NCBI GenBank assembly: GCA_022600535.1
Contig: JAHZKE010000012.1
Span: forward strand, 1-35,535
Length of the DNA stretch: 35,535 nt
Direction of reading: 5' to 3'
From: Pseudomonadota bacterium
GTDB taxonomy: Bacteria; Pseudomonadota; Gammaproteobacteria; Tethybacterales; Persebacteraceae
A model generated the notes under the pieces. It ran no database searches. It was not told where the DNA came from and saw nothing but the letters and a program-made list of their open reading frames with translations. The translations under genes and the position numbers were made by a program. Shown piece by piece: positions 17,621 to 25,986 of this stretch. The number at the start of each line of letters is the position of its first letter. The stretch's first letter is position 1.

Positions 17621-18961
17621 ATGCCGAATGAATTAATTACCAACTGCCGTATTGTCAACGAAGGGCTTATTACCGAGAGCGATATACGGATTAAAGACGG
17701 ACGCATTGCGACCATTGCCACTGCCGGTACGGTATCGGCACAACCCGGCGAACACATAACCGATGCCAAAGGGCGGTGGTTATTTCCGGGATTGATTGAT
17801 GACCAAGTGCATTTTCGCGCCCCCGGGCTCACACATAAAGCTGATATTGCCAGCGAATCGCGTGCCGCCGTTGCCGGCGGTATCACCTCTTATATGGAAA
17901 TGCCAAATGTTAATCCCCCAACTTTAACCATGGCATTGTTAGAAGAAAAACGACAATTCGCAGCAGCGCAGTCGTTGAGTAACTACGCATTTTATTTGGG
18001 CGCGGCAAACGATAACATAGAAGACATTGCCGCTGCCGACCCGCAACGCATCGCCGGCATTAAAATATTTATGGGCGCGTCCACAGGCAATATGTTGGTA
18101 GATGACCCCGCCGCATTAGCCGCCATTTTTGCCCGCGCGCCGACAATCATCGCCACCCATTGCGAAAACAGCCGCCGGATTGCAACACGCTTTGAACAAG
18201 CGCAGCAACAATACGGCGATGACATTCCGGCAGCAGCCCATGCGATTATTCGCGATGAAATTGCTTGTTATGAATCTTCCTCGCAAGCCATAGCACTGGC
18301 AAAAGAGCACAATGCACGTTTGCACATTTTGCACATTACCACGGCAAAAGAGTTATCCTTATTTAGCGCCGGCATGGGTGACAAACAAATTACCTGCGAA
18401 GCATGTGCGCATCATTTATTGTTTGACGAGAGTGACTACGCCACCTTAGGCATGCGCTTGAAGTGCAACCCCGCAGTAAAAAGCCGTAGCGACCGCGATG
18501 CCATACGACAAGCAGTGGCAACCGGGCAGATTGATGTATTGGCAACCGACCACGCCCCGCACCTATTAGCAGAAAAAGAATTACCCTACGCAAAAGCCGC
18601 CGCGGGCTTACCGTTAGTAGAATACGCGCTACCGGCATTTTTAGAACTCGTAGCCGATGGCGTGCTCACCTTTGCCGATGTCGCCCGCGCCTCCGCGCAT
18701 CGGGTCGCAGATATTTTTGCCGTGCGCGAGCGCGGTTATATCCGCGAAGGGTATTGGGCAGATTTAACATTGGTAGAAGAAACCGCAGCAACAGCAAGCG
18801 GCGTGCGCGATACGGTATTAGCAAAATGCGCGTGGACGCCCTTTCGCGATTATCGTTTTCGCTATCGCGTTGCTAATACATGGGTCAACGGCAACTGCGT
18901 TTGGGCAAACGAAAAAATCCGCGAAGGCAGTCACGGCATGGCATTAGCGTTTGACCGTTAA
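17621..18961 (+). CDS. pyrC: Dihydroorotase (class I, COG0044 type)
   Basis: Dihydroorotase closes carbamoyl-aspartate to dihydroorotate in pyrimidine synthesis. The 446-residue amidohydrolase has DDQVHFRAPG (the HxR metal and substrate motif), IKIFMGASTG, ATHCEN, LHILHITTAKE and ATDHAPH, all metal-site motifs of the family. It is the longer class I type, unlike the about 348-residue E. coli PyrC. Allantoinase and hydantoinase relatives share these motifs, so the substrate is inferred. The frame opens at 17543, but the ATG at 17621 is where homology begins; no Shine-Dalgarno sequence is evident. leuD follows after 33 bp. Confidence 0.85.
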   Translation: MPNELITNCRIVNEGLITESDIRIKDGRIATIATAGTVSAQPGEHITDAKGRWLFPGLIDDQVHFRAPGLTHKADIASESRAAVAGGITSYMEMPNVNPPTLTMALLEEKRQFAAAQSLSNYAFYLGAANDNIEDIAAADPQRIAGIKIFMGASTGNMLVDDPAALAAIFARAPTIIATHCENSRRIATRFEQAQQQYGDDIPAAAHAIIRDEIACYESSSQAIALAKEHNARLHILHITTAKELSLFSAGMGDKQITCEACAHHLLFDESDYATLGMRLKCNPAVKSRSDRDAIRQAVATGQIDVLATDHAPHLLAEKELPYAKAAAGLPLVEYALPAFLELVADGVLTFADVARASAHRVADIFAVRERGYIREGYWADLTLVEETAATASGVRDTVLAKCAWTPFRDYRFRYRVANTWVNGNCVWANEKIREGSHGMALAFDR

Positions 18962-18981
18962 GCAATCCGCGCATTTAACGG

Positions 18982-18994
18982 TAAAATTAAAGAT
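18982..18994 (+). promoter_or_regulatory. -10 box abutting the leuD start
   Basis: CGGTAAAAT with TAAAAT at 18982-18987 lies seven bases before the leuD ATG. No ribosome-binding sequence intervenes, predicting a leaderless leuD mRNA. The -35 region is not clear. Confidence 0.45.
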
Positions 18995-19648
18995 ATGGAA
19001 AAATTTACCGTCATTGAGTCGCTAGCAGTGCCCTTAGACCGAGCCAATGTAGATACCGACCAAATTATCCCTAAGCAATTTTTGCGCTCTATTTCGCGTA
19101 CGGGCTTTGGCGATTTTTTATTTGATGAATGGCGCTATCAAGACCATGGCGAATTGGGCATGGATTGCACCAACCGTCCGCGCAATAAAGAGTTTATTCT
19201 CAATCAAGCGCAATATCAGGGCGCCCATTTGTTATTAGCGCGCGAAAATTTCGGTTGCGGTTCCTCGCGCGAACATGCAGTATGGGCATTATTAGAATAC
19301 GGCTTTCGTGCCATCATCGCGCCGTCATTCGGCGATATTTTTGCCAACAACGCAGTTAAAAACGGCTTGCTACCATTAGTGCTACCGTCCGCCGTCATTG
19401 AACAACTATTTGAACAATCATCCGCTCAATCCACCCTCGGTCATTTACGGGTAGATTTAGCCGCACAAACCGTCAGCACCGCCGCCGGCGATTCTTGGCG
19501 CTTTGATATTTTAGAAGAAACCAAACAACGTTTGTTATTGGGTTTAGACGATATTGCCGCCACCTTGCAACATACCGATGAGATTCGTGCTTACGAAAAC
19601 CAGCGCCGGGAGTCAGAGCCGTGGCTATTTGATTCAAAATCACTTTAA
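18995..19648 (+). CDS. leuD: 3-isopropylmalate dehydratase small subunit
   Basis: LeuD pairs with the iron-sulfur subunit LeuC to isomerise 2- to 3-isopropylmalate in leucine synthesis. The 217-residue protein shows the swivelling-domain motifs [13 protein letters not shown] near residue 18, [20 protein letters not shown] near 75, and [20 protein letters not shown] near 105. Length is normal (E. coli LeuD 201). It is followed by leuB after 12 bp. leuC, which normally precedes leuD, is absent: the gene upstream is pyrC. Confidence 0.95.
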   Translation: MEKFTVIESLAVPLDRANVDTDQIIPKQFLRSISRTGFGDFLFDEWRYQDHGELGMDCTNRPRNKEFILNQAQYQGAHLLLARENFGCGSSREHAVWALLEYGFRAIIAPSFGDIFANNAVKNGLLPLVLPSAVIEQLFEQSSAQSTLGHLRVDLAAQTVSTAAGDSWRFDILEETKQRLLLGLDDIAATLQHTDEIRAYENQRRESEPWLFDSKSL

Positions 19649-19660
19649 TTTAAATTTTTT

Positions 19661-20734
19661 ATGTCACACAAAATATTATTATTGTCGGGAGACGGCATCG
19701 GGCGCGAAGTCGTCGCCGAAGCAGAACAAGTATTACTTGCTGTCGCCAAAGATGAAATTGAAATTGACCACGCCCTCATTGGCGGGGTGGCAATTGATAC
19801 CTGCGGCGAGCCGCTACCAGCAGCAACCGCAACCGCCGCCGCCGCCGCCGATGCTGTGCTCTTAGGGGCAGTAGGTGCCCCGCAATACGACCACCTCCCC
19901 AATGCACAAAAGCCCGAAAAAGGGTTATTGCAACTGCGTAAAGCCATGGGCGTTTTTGCTAATTTGCGTCCGGCAATTTGCTACGCCGAATTGGTAGATG
20001 CCTCCACATTAAAACCCGAATACGTGCGTGATTTAGATATTTTAATTGTGCGCGAGTTATTGGGCGATGTTTATTTTGGCGAACCGCGCGAATTGCAAAC
20101 CACCAACGGCGTGCGGCGGGCAGTCAACACCATGTGCTACGATGAAAACGAAATCGCCCGTGTTGCGCGGCACGGTTTTGAAGCCGCTCGCCGGCGACAA
20201 AAACGCTTGTGTTCGGTAGAAAAAGCCAACGTGTTAGAAGTCGGCATGTTGTGGCGCGAAGTCGTCAGTGCCATCGGACAGGAAGAATACCCCGACATAG
20301 AGTTATCGCATTTATATGTAGACAATGCCGCCATGCAATTAGTGCGCGCACCCAAACAATTTGATGTCATCGTTACCGGTAATATTTTCGGCGATATATT
20401 GTCAGACGCCGCCGCCATGCTCACCGGCTCTATTGGCATGTTACCTTCGGCATCGCTCAACGAAAGCGGCGGCGGTTTATACGAACCCGTGCACGGCTCC
20501 GCCCCCGACATTGCCGGCGAAGATAAAGCCAACCCGTTAGCAACCATTTTATCGGTGGCGATGTTGTTGCGTTACTCCCTGAACTTACCGCAAGCCGCCG
20601 CACACGTTGAACGCGCCGTGCAACAAACGCTGGCAGACGGCTACCGCACTGCCGACATTGCCGCCCCGGGAGCAGCAGTAGTGAGTTGCAGTGCAATGGG
20701 GGCGGCAGTGCGCGAACGCTTAACCGCTGTTTAA
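19661..20734 (+). CDS. leuB: 3-isopropylmalate dehydrogenase
   Basis: LeuB oxidises and decarboxylates 3-isopropylmalate to 2-ketoisocaproate using NAD. The 357-residue enzyme has the family motifs [15 protein letters not shown] at the N-terminus, [24 protein letters not shown], the catalytic Tyr/Lys region (NTMCYDE and SVEKANVLE), [12 protein letters not shown], and the NAD-binding [22 protein letters not shown] signature region. A GCC repeat around 19835-19850 encodes an alanine run before the [10 protein letters not shown] strand. It is cotranscribed with leuD, 12 bp apart. Confidence 0.95.
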   Translation: MSHKILLLSGDGIGREVVAEAEQVLLAVAKDEIEIDHALIGGVAIDTCGEPLPAATATAAAAADAVLLGAVGAPQYDHLPNAQKPEKGLLQLRKAMGVFANLRPAICYAELVDASTLKPEYVRDLDILIVRELLGDVYFGEPRELQTTNGVRRAVNTMCYDENEIARVARHGFEAARRRQKRLCSVEKANVLEVGMLWREVVSAIGQEEYPDIELSHLYVDNAAMQLVRAPKQFDVIVTGNIFGDILSDAAAMLTGSIGMLPSASLNESGGGLYEPVHGSAPDIAGEDKANPLATILSVAMLLRYSLNLPQAAAHVERAVQQTLADGYRTADIAAPGAAVVSCSAMGAAVRERLTAV

Positions 20735-20763
20735 GTGTAAAATAAACGCTTTAACACTTTTCC
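20733..20763 (+). promoter_or_regulatory. Hairpin with embedded -10 box between leuB and ilvI
   Basis: AAGTGT (20733-20738) can pair with ACACTT (20754-20759), extended by AAA/TTT around one bulge, and is followed by TTTT-like pyrimidines. The ascending arm overlaps TAAAAT (20738-20743), a good -10 box. The site may terminate leuB transcription, start ilvI transcription, or both. Confidence 0.4.
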
Positions 20764-20784
20764 CACCTCTTTTTTAATAATTTT

Positions 20785-22488
20785 ATGAATATTACTGGCG
20801 CCGAAATAGTTGTACGCACGTTGCAGGAATTAAATGTATCGCACATTTTTGGCTACCCGGGCGGAGCCGTGCTGTTTATTTATGACGAAATATTTAAACA
20901 AAATAAAGTCAAGCACATTTTAGTGCGGCACGAACAAGGCGCGGCACACGCTGCCGATGCGTATTCGCGCAGCACCGGCAGCCCCGGAGTATGTTTAGTC
21001 ACTTCCGGTCCCGGGTTAACCAATGCGGTTACCGGTATTGCCACCGCTTATATGGATTCGATTCCCTTGGTTGTGATTTCCGGACAAGTGCCCTCACACG
21101 CCATTGGTCAAGATGCCTTTCAAGAAGCCGATACCGTTGGCATTACCCGCTCGTGCACAAAATATAATGTATTAGTACAGCGAGTAGAAGACATTGCCCC
21201 GTTGATTCGTCAAGCATTTCACATCGCGCAAACAGGGCGCCCGGGACCCGTATTGGTGGACATTCCCAAAGACATCACCGCACAAATCGCCGCGTATGCA
21301 CCAGACAAATCGCCGATTGTCATGCGCTCGTACAACCCCGTTGCGAAAGCCAACAAGCAGCAAATCAAACGCGCATTGCAGTTGATTAAAAACGCTAAAC
21401 GCCCGATGATTTATACTGGCGGCGGTGTAATTTTAGGCAATGCCGCCGCCGAACTCACCAAGTTTGCCGATAAAACAAAATTCCCCGTTACCAATACCCT
21501 GATGGGATTAGGCGGCTATCCGGCAAATAAAAAACAATTTTTAGGCATGTTGGGCATGCACGGCACCTACGAAGCCAACATGGCAATGCAGTATTGCGAC
21601 GTCTTGCTGGCAATCGGTGCGCGCTTTGACGACCGCGTCATTGGCGACCCCACTCACTTTGCCCGCGAAAAACGGCAAATTATTCATGCCGATATTGATC
21701 CCTCTTCCATCTCTAAACGCGTGGCGGTAGATGTACCGATTGTCGGTTATATTGATGACATATTAAAAGAATTAAACAGCGGTATTGCCGCTTCCCTGCC
21801 CGAACCCAAACCATTAGCAGAATGGTGGAAGCAAATAGACGGCTGGCGCGCGAAAAAATGTATGAATTACAAAAAGGCAACCCGTATCATTAAACCGCAA
21901 CAGGTCATTGAAGCCCTGCACGAAGAAACTCGCGGTGATGCCTTTGTTACCTCGGATGTCGGTCAGCACCAAATGTGGGCAGCGCAGTATTATCCCTTTA
22001 ACAAACCGCGCCGTTGGATTAATTCCGGCGGCTTAGGCACAATGGGTTTTGGCTTACCCGCCGCGATGGGCGTGCAACTGGCACACCCCAAAGCGCAAGT
22101 CGCCTGTGTTACCGGCGAAGCCAGCATTATGATGTGCATTCAAGAACTTTCCACCTGCAAGCAATACCGCTTGCCATTGAAAATTATTAATTTAAATAAT
22201 CGTTATATGGGAATGGTGCGACAGTGGCAGGAATTTTTTCACGGCAACCGTTACGCCGAATCCTATATGGATGCCCTGCCGGATTTTGTAACACTGGCAG
22301 AAAGTTTTGGGCACGTCGGCATTCGCATAGAACACCCGAAAGATTTGAAAGCGGGCATCAAACACGCCTTTGCGCAAAAAGATAAATTAGTATTTTTAGA
22401 TATTCTCACCGACCCCACCGAAAACGTTTATCCTATGGTGGCAGCAGGGAAAGGGTTATCCGAAATGGTATTAGCGGAGGATTTATAA
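20785..22488 (+). CDS. ilvI: Acetolactate synthase (AHAS III type) large subunit
   Basis: This thiamine-diphosphate enzyme condenses pyruvate to acetolactate or acetohydroxybutyrate for valine, leucine and isoleucine synthesis. The 567-residue protein has FGYPGGAVL, the catalytic Glu50 in RHEQGAAHAADAYS, SGPGLTNAVTGIATAYMDS, GQDAFQEAD and INSGGLGTMGFGLPAAMG. The ThDP/Mg motif reads G444-E445-A446, then NN after 24 residues (LNNRYMGMVRQWQ), where relatives have GDG or GEG. The 3' end carries the GGAGG (22476-22480) used by ilvH. Confidence 0.95.
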   Translation: MNITGAEIVVRTLQELNVSHIFGYPGGAVLFIYDEIFKQNKVKHILVRHEQGAAHAADAYSRSTGSPGVCLVTSGPGLTNAVTGIATAYMDSIPLVVISGQVPSHAIGQDAFQEADTVGITRSCTKYNVLVQRVEDIAPLIRQAFHIAQTGRPGPVLVDIPKDITAQIAAYAPDKSPIVMRSYNPVAKANKQQIKRALQLIKNAKRPMIYTGGGVILGNAAAELTKFADKTKFPVTNTLMGLGGYPANKKQFLGMLGMHGTYEANMAMQYCDVLLAIGARFDDRVIGDPTHFAREKRQIIHADIDPSSISKRVAVDVPIVGYIDDILKELNSGIAASLPEPKPLAEWWKQIDGWRAKKCMNYKKATRIIKPQQVIEALHEETRGDAFVTSDVGQHQMWAAQYYPFNKPRRWINSGGLGTMGFGLPAAMGVQLAHPKAQVACVTGEASIMMCIQELSTCKQYRLPLKIINLNNRYMGMVRQWQEFFHGNRYAESYMDALPDFVTLAESFGHVGIRIEHPKDLKAGIKHAFAQKDKLVFLDILTDPTENVYPMVAAGKGLSEMVLAEDL

Positions 22489-22489
22489 A

Positions 22490-22969
22490 ATGCGGCGTAT
22501 TTTATCCATCTTAATAGAAAACCAACCCGGTGCGCTCTCACGGGTGGCAAATTTATTTTCCGCCCGCGGTTACAATATAGAATCCTTAACCGTCGCCCCG
22601 ACAGAAGACAGCACCCTGTCGCGCATGACCGTTGTTACACACGGCAACGATGCCACCACCGAACAAATTACCAAACAAGTCAATAAACTAATAGAAGTTT
22701 ATAAAGTCATTGACATCACCGAAGAAAAACACGTTGAACGCGAATTGATGATTGTCAAAGTACGCGCCGCCGGTGAAGGACGTGAAGAAATTAAACGCTT
22801 GGTGGATATTTTTCGCGCCGTGATTATTAACGTTACGCCGAAAACTTATATTATTCAAATCACGGGTAATCAGCAAAAATTAAATTCCTTCATTACCGCC
22901 TTAGGCAATAGCGCCATTCTCGAAATCGCCCGCACCGGTGCTTGCGGTCTAACGCGCTTAGATAAATAA
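22490..22969 (+). CDS. ilvH: Acetolactate synthase small regulatory subunit
   Basis: The 159-residue regulatory subunit activates IlvI and confers valine feedback inhibition. It has an N-terminal ACT domain (IENQPGALSRVANLFSARG and YNIESLTVAPTED) and the C-terminal ACT-like domain ending with GACGLTRLDK. Length is normal (E. coli IlvH 163). It starts one base after the ilvI stop with a strong GGAGG site inside ilvI, so the two are a coupled operon. Confidence 0.95.
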   Translation: MRRILSILIENQPGALSRVANLFSARGYNIESLTVAPTEDSTLSRMTVVTHGNDATTEQITKQVNKLIEVYKVIDITEEKHVERELMIVKVRAAGEGREEIKRLVDIFRAVIINVTPKTYIIQITGNQQKLNSFITALGNSAILEIARTGACGLTRLDK

Positions 22970-23006
22970 TCTGACTCGGGCAACTTTGTACGCCCCACCC
23001 GAACCG

Positions 23007-23927
23007 ATGGAAAACACAATGGAAAACGCAATGCTCACCGTGCGCAATTTACGTTTCGCCTACGACGAATATCTGTTGTTTGATGATCTCTCCCTCTCTT
23101 TACCCGCCGGCAAAATTACCGCATTAATCGGCGCCAACGGTGCCGGCAAAAGCACCTTGATGAACTGCATTGCCGGTACGCAACACCCTTTTTCCGGCGA
23201 TATTATTGTGGATGGCATGACCTACGCGCAAGAAGGCAACCAGATTCGCCGCAGTATCGGCTACTTGCCCGATAACTTTGGTTTATTTCCGCAACTCACT
23301 GCACGCCAGCATTTAGAATACGCCGCCGCCGCGCAACAACAAAAAAACGCCAATGCGATAGAACAAGCAATTGCCGTTACCGATTTAGCAGAACTGTTAG
23401 ATAAATTACCAACAGCACTATCCCGTGGGCAACGGCAACGAGTCGGCATCGCCATGACCTTAGTGCATCAGCCGCGTTTTATTTTGTTAGACGAACCCGC
23501 ATCAGGGTTAGACCCCGTCGCCCGTTCGGCATTGTCGCAGTTGTTAAAAGAATTAGCCGCCACCGGTGCAACCTTATTGGTTTCATCGCATATCTTAACC
23601 GAATTACGCGACTACGCCACGCATTATATTATTATGGATAAAGGGCGGATTATCCGCAACGGCGATTTATCGGATTCGTTGCAGTGGCGTTTAACAGTAA
23701 CAGAAGCGGGAGCGCAACAACGCAGTTTAGAATTATTAGCAAGCAATGAAGTCGGCAGTGAAGTTTCTCATCTGCGTCTTGAAGGCGAGTATATTTATTT
23801 TTCCCTACCGGCAACGGAAAACAGTAGCGGCTTATTACGACAATTAATTATGGCAGATATTGCCGTAGCAGAATTTACCCGCATCGGCACCGACATTGAA
23901 CAACTATATCAACAAAGCATACAGTAA
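23007..23927 (+). CDS. ABC transporter ATP-binding protein, orphan
   Basis: This soluble ATPase subunit has Walker A GANGAGKST near residue 42, the Q-loop region YLPDNFGLFPQLTARQ, a signature reading LSRGQRQRVGIA (Arg in place of the second Gly of LSGGQ), Walker B FILLDEPASGLDP, and switch His in VSSHIL. A C-terminal extension of about 90 residues resembles the regulatory part of CcmA/GldA-like exporters. Three ATGs (23007, 23019, 23031) are possible; the first is listed and none has a clear ribosome site. The frame also continues to a TTG at 22986. No permease gene is adjacent: the next gene is hisF on the other strand, so its partner must be elsewhere. Confidence 0.83.
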   Translation: MENTMENAMLTVRNLRFAYDEYLLFDDLSLSLPAGKITALIGANGAGKSTLMNCIAGTQHPFSGDIIVDGMTYAQEGNQIRRSIGYLPDNFGLFPQLTARQHLEYAAAAQQQKNANAIEQAIAVTDLAELLDKLPTALSRGQRQRVGIAMTLVHQPRFILLDEPASGLDPVARSALSQLLKELAATGATLLVSSHILTELRDYATHYIIMDKGRIIRNGDLSDSLQWRLTVTEAGAQQRSLELLASNEVGSEVSHLRLEGEYIYFSLPATENSSGLLRQLIMADIAVAEFTRIGTDIEQLYQQSIQ

Positions 23928-23977
23928 TTAAATTCCACACCGAGAGGAGAGGAGTAGCAAATGTTGCGGGGGGTGAT
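23928..23977 (+). repeat. REP-like hairpin repeat, copy 3 (degenerate)
   Basis: It starts TTAAATTCC immediately after the ABC ATPase stop codon. It contains a GCAA-ATG-TTGC hairpin and ends GGGGTGAT, matching the plan of the copies at 5613 and 14264 but diverged. Confidence 0.45.
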
Positions 23978-24054
23978 AAGGCGTAAATTGTAAGAAGTTG
24001 AATATTAAGATGAAAGAGTGAGAGCAAGACAGGAACTCAACTCACGCTCTGGGG

Positions 24055-24083
24055 CACTTCGACAGGCTCAGTGAGCGACTCAT
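24055..24083 (+). repeat. Dispersed CTTCGACARGCTCAG repeat, copy 1
   Basis: The core CTTCGACAGGCTCAGTGAGC also occurs, with an AAGCTCAG variant, at 31408-31435. It holds overlapping short palindromes. It is a widely distributed intergenic bacterial repeat type. Together with the repeats at 23928 and 24091 it fills most of the gap 23928-24128 between convergent genes. Confidence 0.6.
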
Positions 24084-24090
24084 CAACGTT

Positions 24091-24121
24091 TTAAATTCCA
24101 CACTGACGGAGGGGGATTTAA
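24091..24121 (+). repeat. REP-like repeat, copy 4 (short inverted form)
   Basis: The element is TTAAATTCC at one end and GGGGATTTAA at the other, an imperfect inverted repeat, with GACGGAGG inside. The right half is the reverse complement of the TTAAATYCCCCTCC opening of other copies. It looks like an internally deleted element. Confidence 0.5.
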
Positions 24122-24128
24122 CTATGAC

Positions 24129-24899
24129 TTAAATAGGACGCACGGGGATTTGGGCGTGTTGTAAATACGCCTTCACCTGTTGAACACTATAAATACGGTC
24201 GTGAAAAATACTAGCCGCCAATGCCGCATCGGCAAGCCCGGGTGCCAATACGGCGGCGATATGTTCGGGAGACCCCGCCCCCCCGCTGGCAATCAGCGGC
24301 AGCGGGGCGGCAGCGGCAATCGCTTTTGTTAGCGGTAAATCATAACCGTTTTGCACGCCATCGGAATCCATACTGGTTAGCAAAATTTCCCCCGCCCCGC
24401 GTTGTGCCGCTTCTGCCACCCACTCGCAAGCATCGCGTCCGGTGGCAGTGCGCCCGCCATGCGTTACGACTTCCCAACATCCTTTTTGACTTTCTTTCTG
24501 ACGAGCATCCACCGCCAACACAATACACTGCGCGCCAAAATGCGCGGCGCAATCGGTCAGTAACTGCGGATTGTTAACCGCAGCAGTATTAAAACTCACC
24601 TTATCGGCACCCGCTTTCAGCAAGCGTTCGGCATCGGCAACACTTTGCACGCCGCCGCCTACTGTGAGCGGAATGCTAATTTGTTCGGCAACCGTTTGCA
24701 CCGTCGTTAAAAAAGTAGCGCGTTTTTCTACACTGGCAGTAATATCTAAAAATACTAATTCGTCAGCACCTTCGCTATCGTAGCGCGCTGCCACGGCGGC
24801 AGGGTCGCCGGCATCACGAATATTGACAAAATTAACTCCTTTAACCACGCGCCCATCGCGAATGTCCAAACAAGGAATAATCCGCTTGACTAACGCCAT
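24129..24899 (-). CDS. hisF: Imidazole glycerol phosphate synthase cyclase subunit
   Basis: HisF uses ammonia from HisH to make imidazole glycerol phosphate and AICAR, linking histidine and purine synthesis. The 256-residue (beta/alpha)8 barrel has the N-terminal [18 protein letters not shown] with catalytic Asp12, the second catalytic Asp in [18 protein letters not shown], and the phosphate-binding [11 protein letters not shown]. It overlaps pheA by one base (TAATG), so it is coupled to pheA; no other his gene is in the window. Its product AICAR is the substrate of PurH, encoded about 3.6 kb away. Confidence 0.96.
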   Translation of the reverse strand: MALVKRIIPCLDIRDGRVVKGVNFVNIRDAGDPAAVAARYDSEGADELVFLDITASVEKRATFLTTVQTVAEQISIPLTVGGGVQSVADAERLLKAGADKVSFNTAAVNNPQLLTDCAAHFGAQCIVLAVDARQKESQKGCWEVVTHGGRTATGRDACEWVAEAAQRGAGEILLTSMDSDGVQNGYDLPLTKAIAAAAPLPLIASGGAGSPEHIAAVLAPGLADAALAASIFHDRIYSVQQVKAYLQHAQIPVRPI

Positions 24900-25981
24900 T
24901 AGTCAATTGCCTGCGGATACGAACCAAGAATTTTAATAAAAGAAGCCCGCTGTTTGACTTCTGCCAGTGCCGCCGTCAGTGCCGCATTTTGTTGATGTCC
25001 GATACAATCTATAAAAAATAAATATTCCCATAGCTGCCCGCGGGCGGGGCGGGATTCAAATTTTGTCATATTAATATTATTATCGGCAAGCGGTTTGAGC
25101 ACGCGAAACATCGCGCCCGCTTCTTCTTTTACCGACATAATAAACGAAGTTTTATCGGCGCCGCTAGGTTGTGGTTGTTGCTGCCCCAATATTAAAAAGC
25201 GCGTGCTATTGTTATTAAAATCTTCTATATTTTCGGCAAGTCGCGAGAGCTGATAAATTTCTTGCGCGGTATGCGAGGCAATAATTGCCATTCCCGCCGC
25301 TTTGCTGGTTGTGGCAAGTTTCGCGGCGGCGGCATTGCTGTCGGCAGCGTGCAGTGTTGCTTGCGGTGCATTTTTTTCTATCCAACCGCGGCATTGTTCT
25401 AACGCTTGCGGGTGGGCGTGAATTTCCTTGACTGTCGCCGGTGTTAATGTGTCATCGGCAGACAATAAATTATGACGAATGCGTAATACGGTTTCGCCGT
25501 TAATGACAAGCGGGGTGTGCACCAGTGCATCCATTGTCGCGCCGACAGTACCGGCGGCGGAATTTTCAAACGGCAGCACGGCAAAATCGCAATCGCCTTT
25601 TTCGGCAGTAAGCAAGGTCGCCTCAATGGTTTCCACGGGCGAGAGCACCGCGGCGTGACCAAACATTTTTAATGCCGCTTCGTGCGTGTAAGTACCGGCA
25701 GGACCTAAATAAGCAACTTGCACCGGTTGTTCGCACGCCAAACAAGCGGCGATAATTTCGCGATAAATTGCGGTAATGTGCGGTGCCAGTAAAGTGCTGT
25801 TTTCTTTTTGTCGCCGTAAAATTTGCGCCTCGCGCTCCACCACCGAAAAATACGGCATGTTTTGTTGGCGTTTTTCTTCGCCCACTTGCTGCGCCACTTG
25901 CGCGCGTTTTTCTAATAACGCTAAAATTTCATCGTCCAACGCATCAATTTGCGTACGATATTTTTTCAGGGTATCATTCAT
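24899..25981 (-). CDS. pheA: Bifunctional chorismate mutase/prephenate dehydratase (P-protein)
   Basis: PheA converts chorismate through prephenate to phenylpyruvate. The 360-residue protein has an AroQ chorismate mutase domain (about 1-85, with [19 protein letters not shown]), a prephenate dehydratase domain ([30 protein letters not shown], and the catalytic TRF in NNSTRFLIL), and a C-terminal ACT domain with the Phe-binding [12 protein letters not shown]. Feedback inhibition by phenylalanine is expected from the ACT motif. It lies five bases after soxB and one base overlapping hisF; the three seem to form one transcription unit. Confidence 0.95.
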   Translation of the reverse strand: MNDTLKKYRTQIDALDDEILALLEKRAQVAQQVGEEKRQQNMPYFSVVEREAQILRRQKENSTLLAPHITAIYREIIAACLACEQPVQVAYLGPAGTYTHEAALKMFGHAAVLSPVETIEATLLTAEKGDCDFAVLPFENSAAGTVGATMDALVHTPLVINGETVLRIRHNLLSADDTLTPATVKEIHAHPQALEQCRGWIEKNAPQATLHAADSNAAAAKLATTSKAAGMAIIASHTAQEIYQLSRLAENIEDFNNNSTRFLILGQQQPQPSGADKTSFIMSVKEEAGAMFRVLKPLADNNINMTKFESRPARGQLWEYLFFIDCIGHQQNAALTAALAEVKQRASFIKILGSYPQAID

Positions 25982-25986
25982 TTAAA

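Noticed and set aside
19830-19851. GCC microsatellite-like run in leuB
   Set aside because: It encodes a plain alanine stretch in a surface helix; GCC is a favoured Ala codon throughout the window.
24016-24050. Possible terminator hairpin AGAGTGAG...CTCACGCTCT
   Set aside because: The two arms do not pair cleanly and no T run follows.
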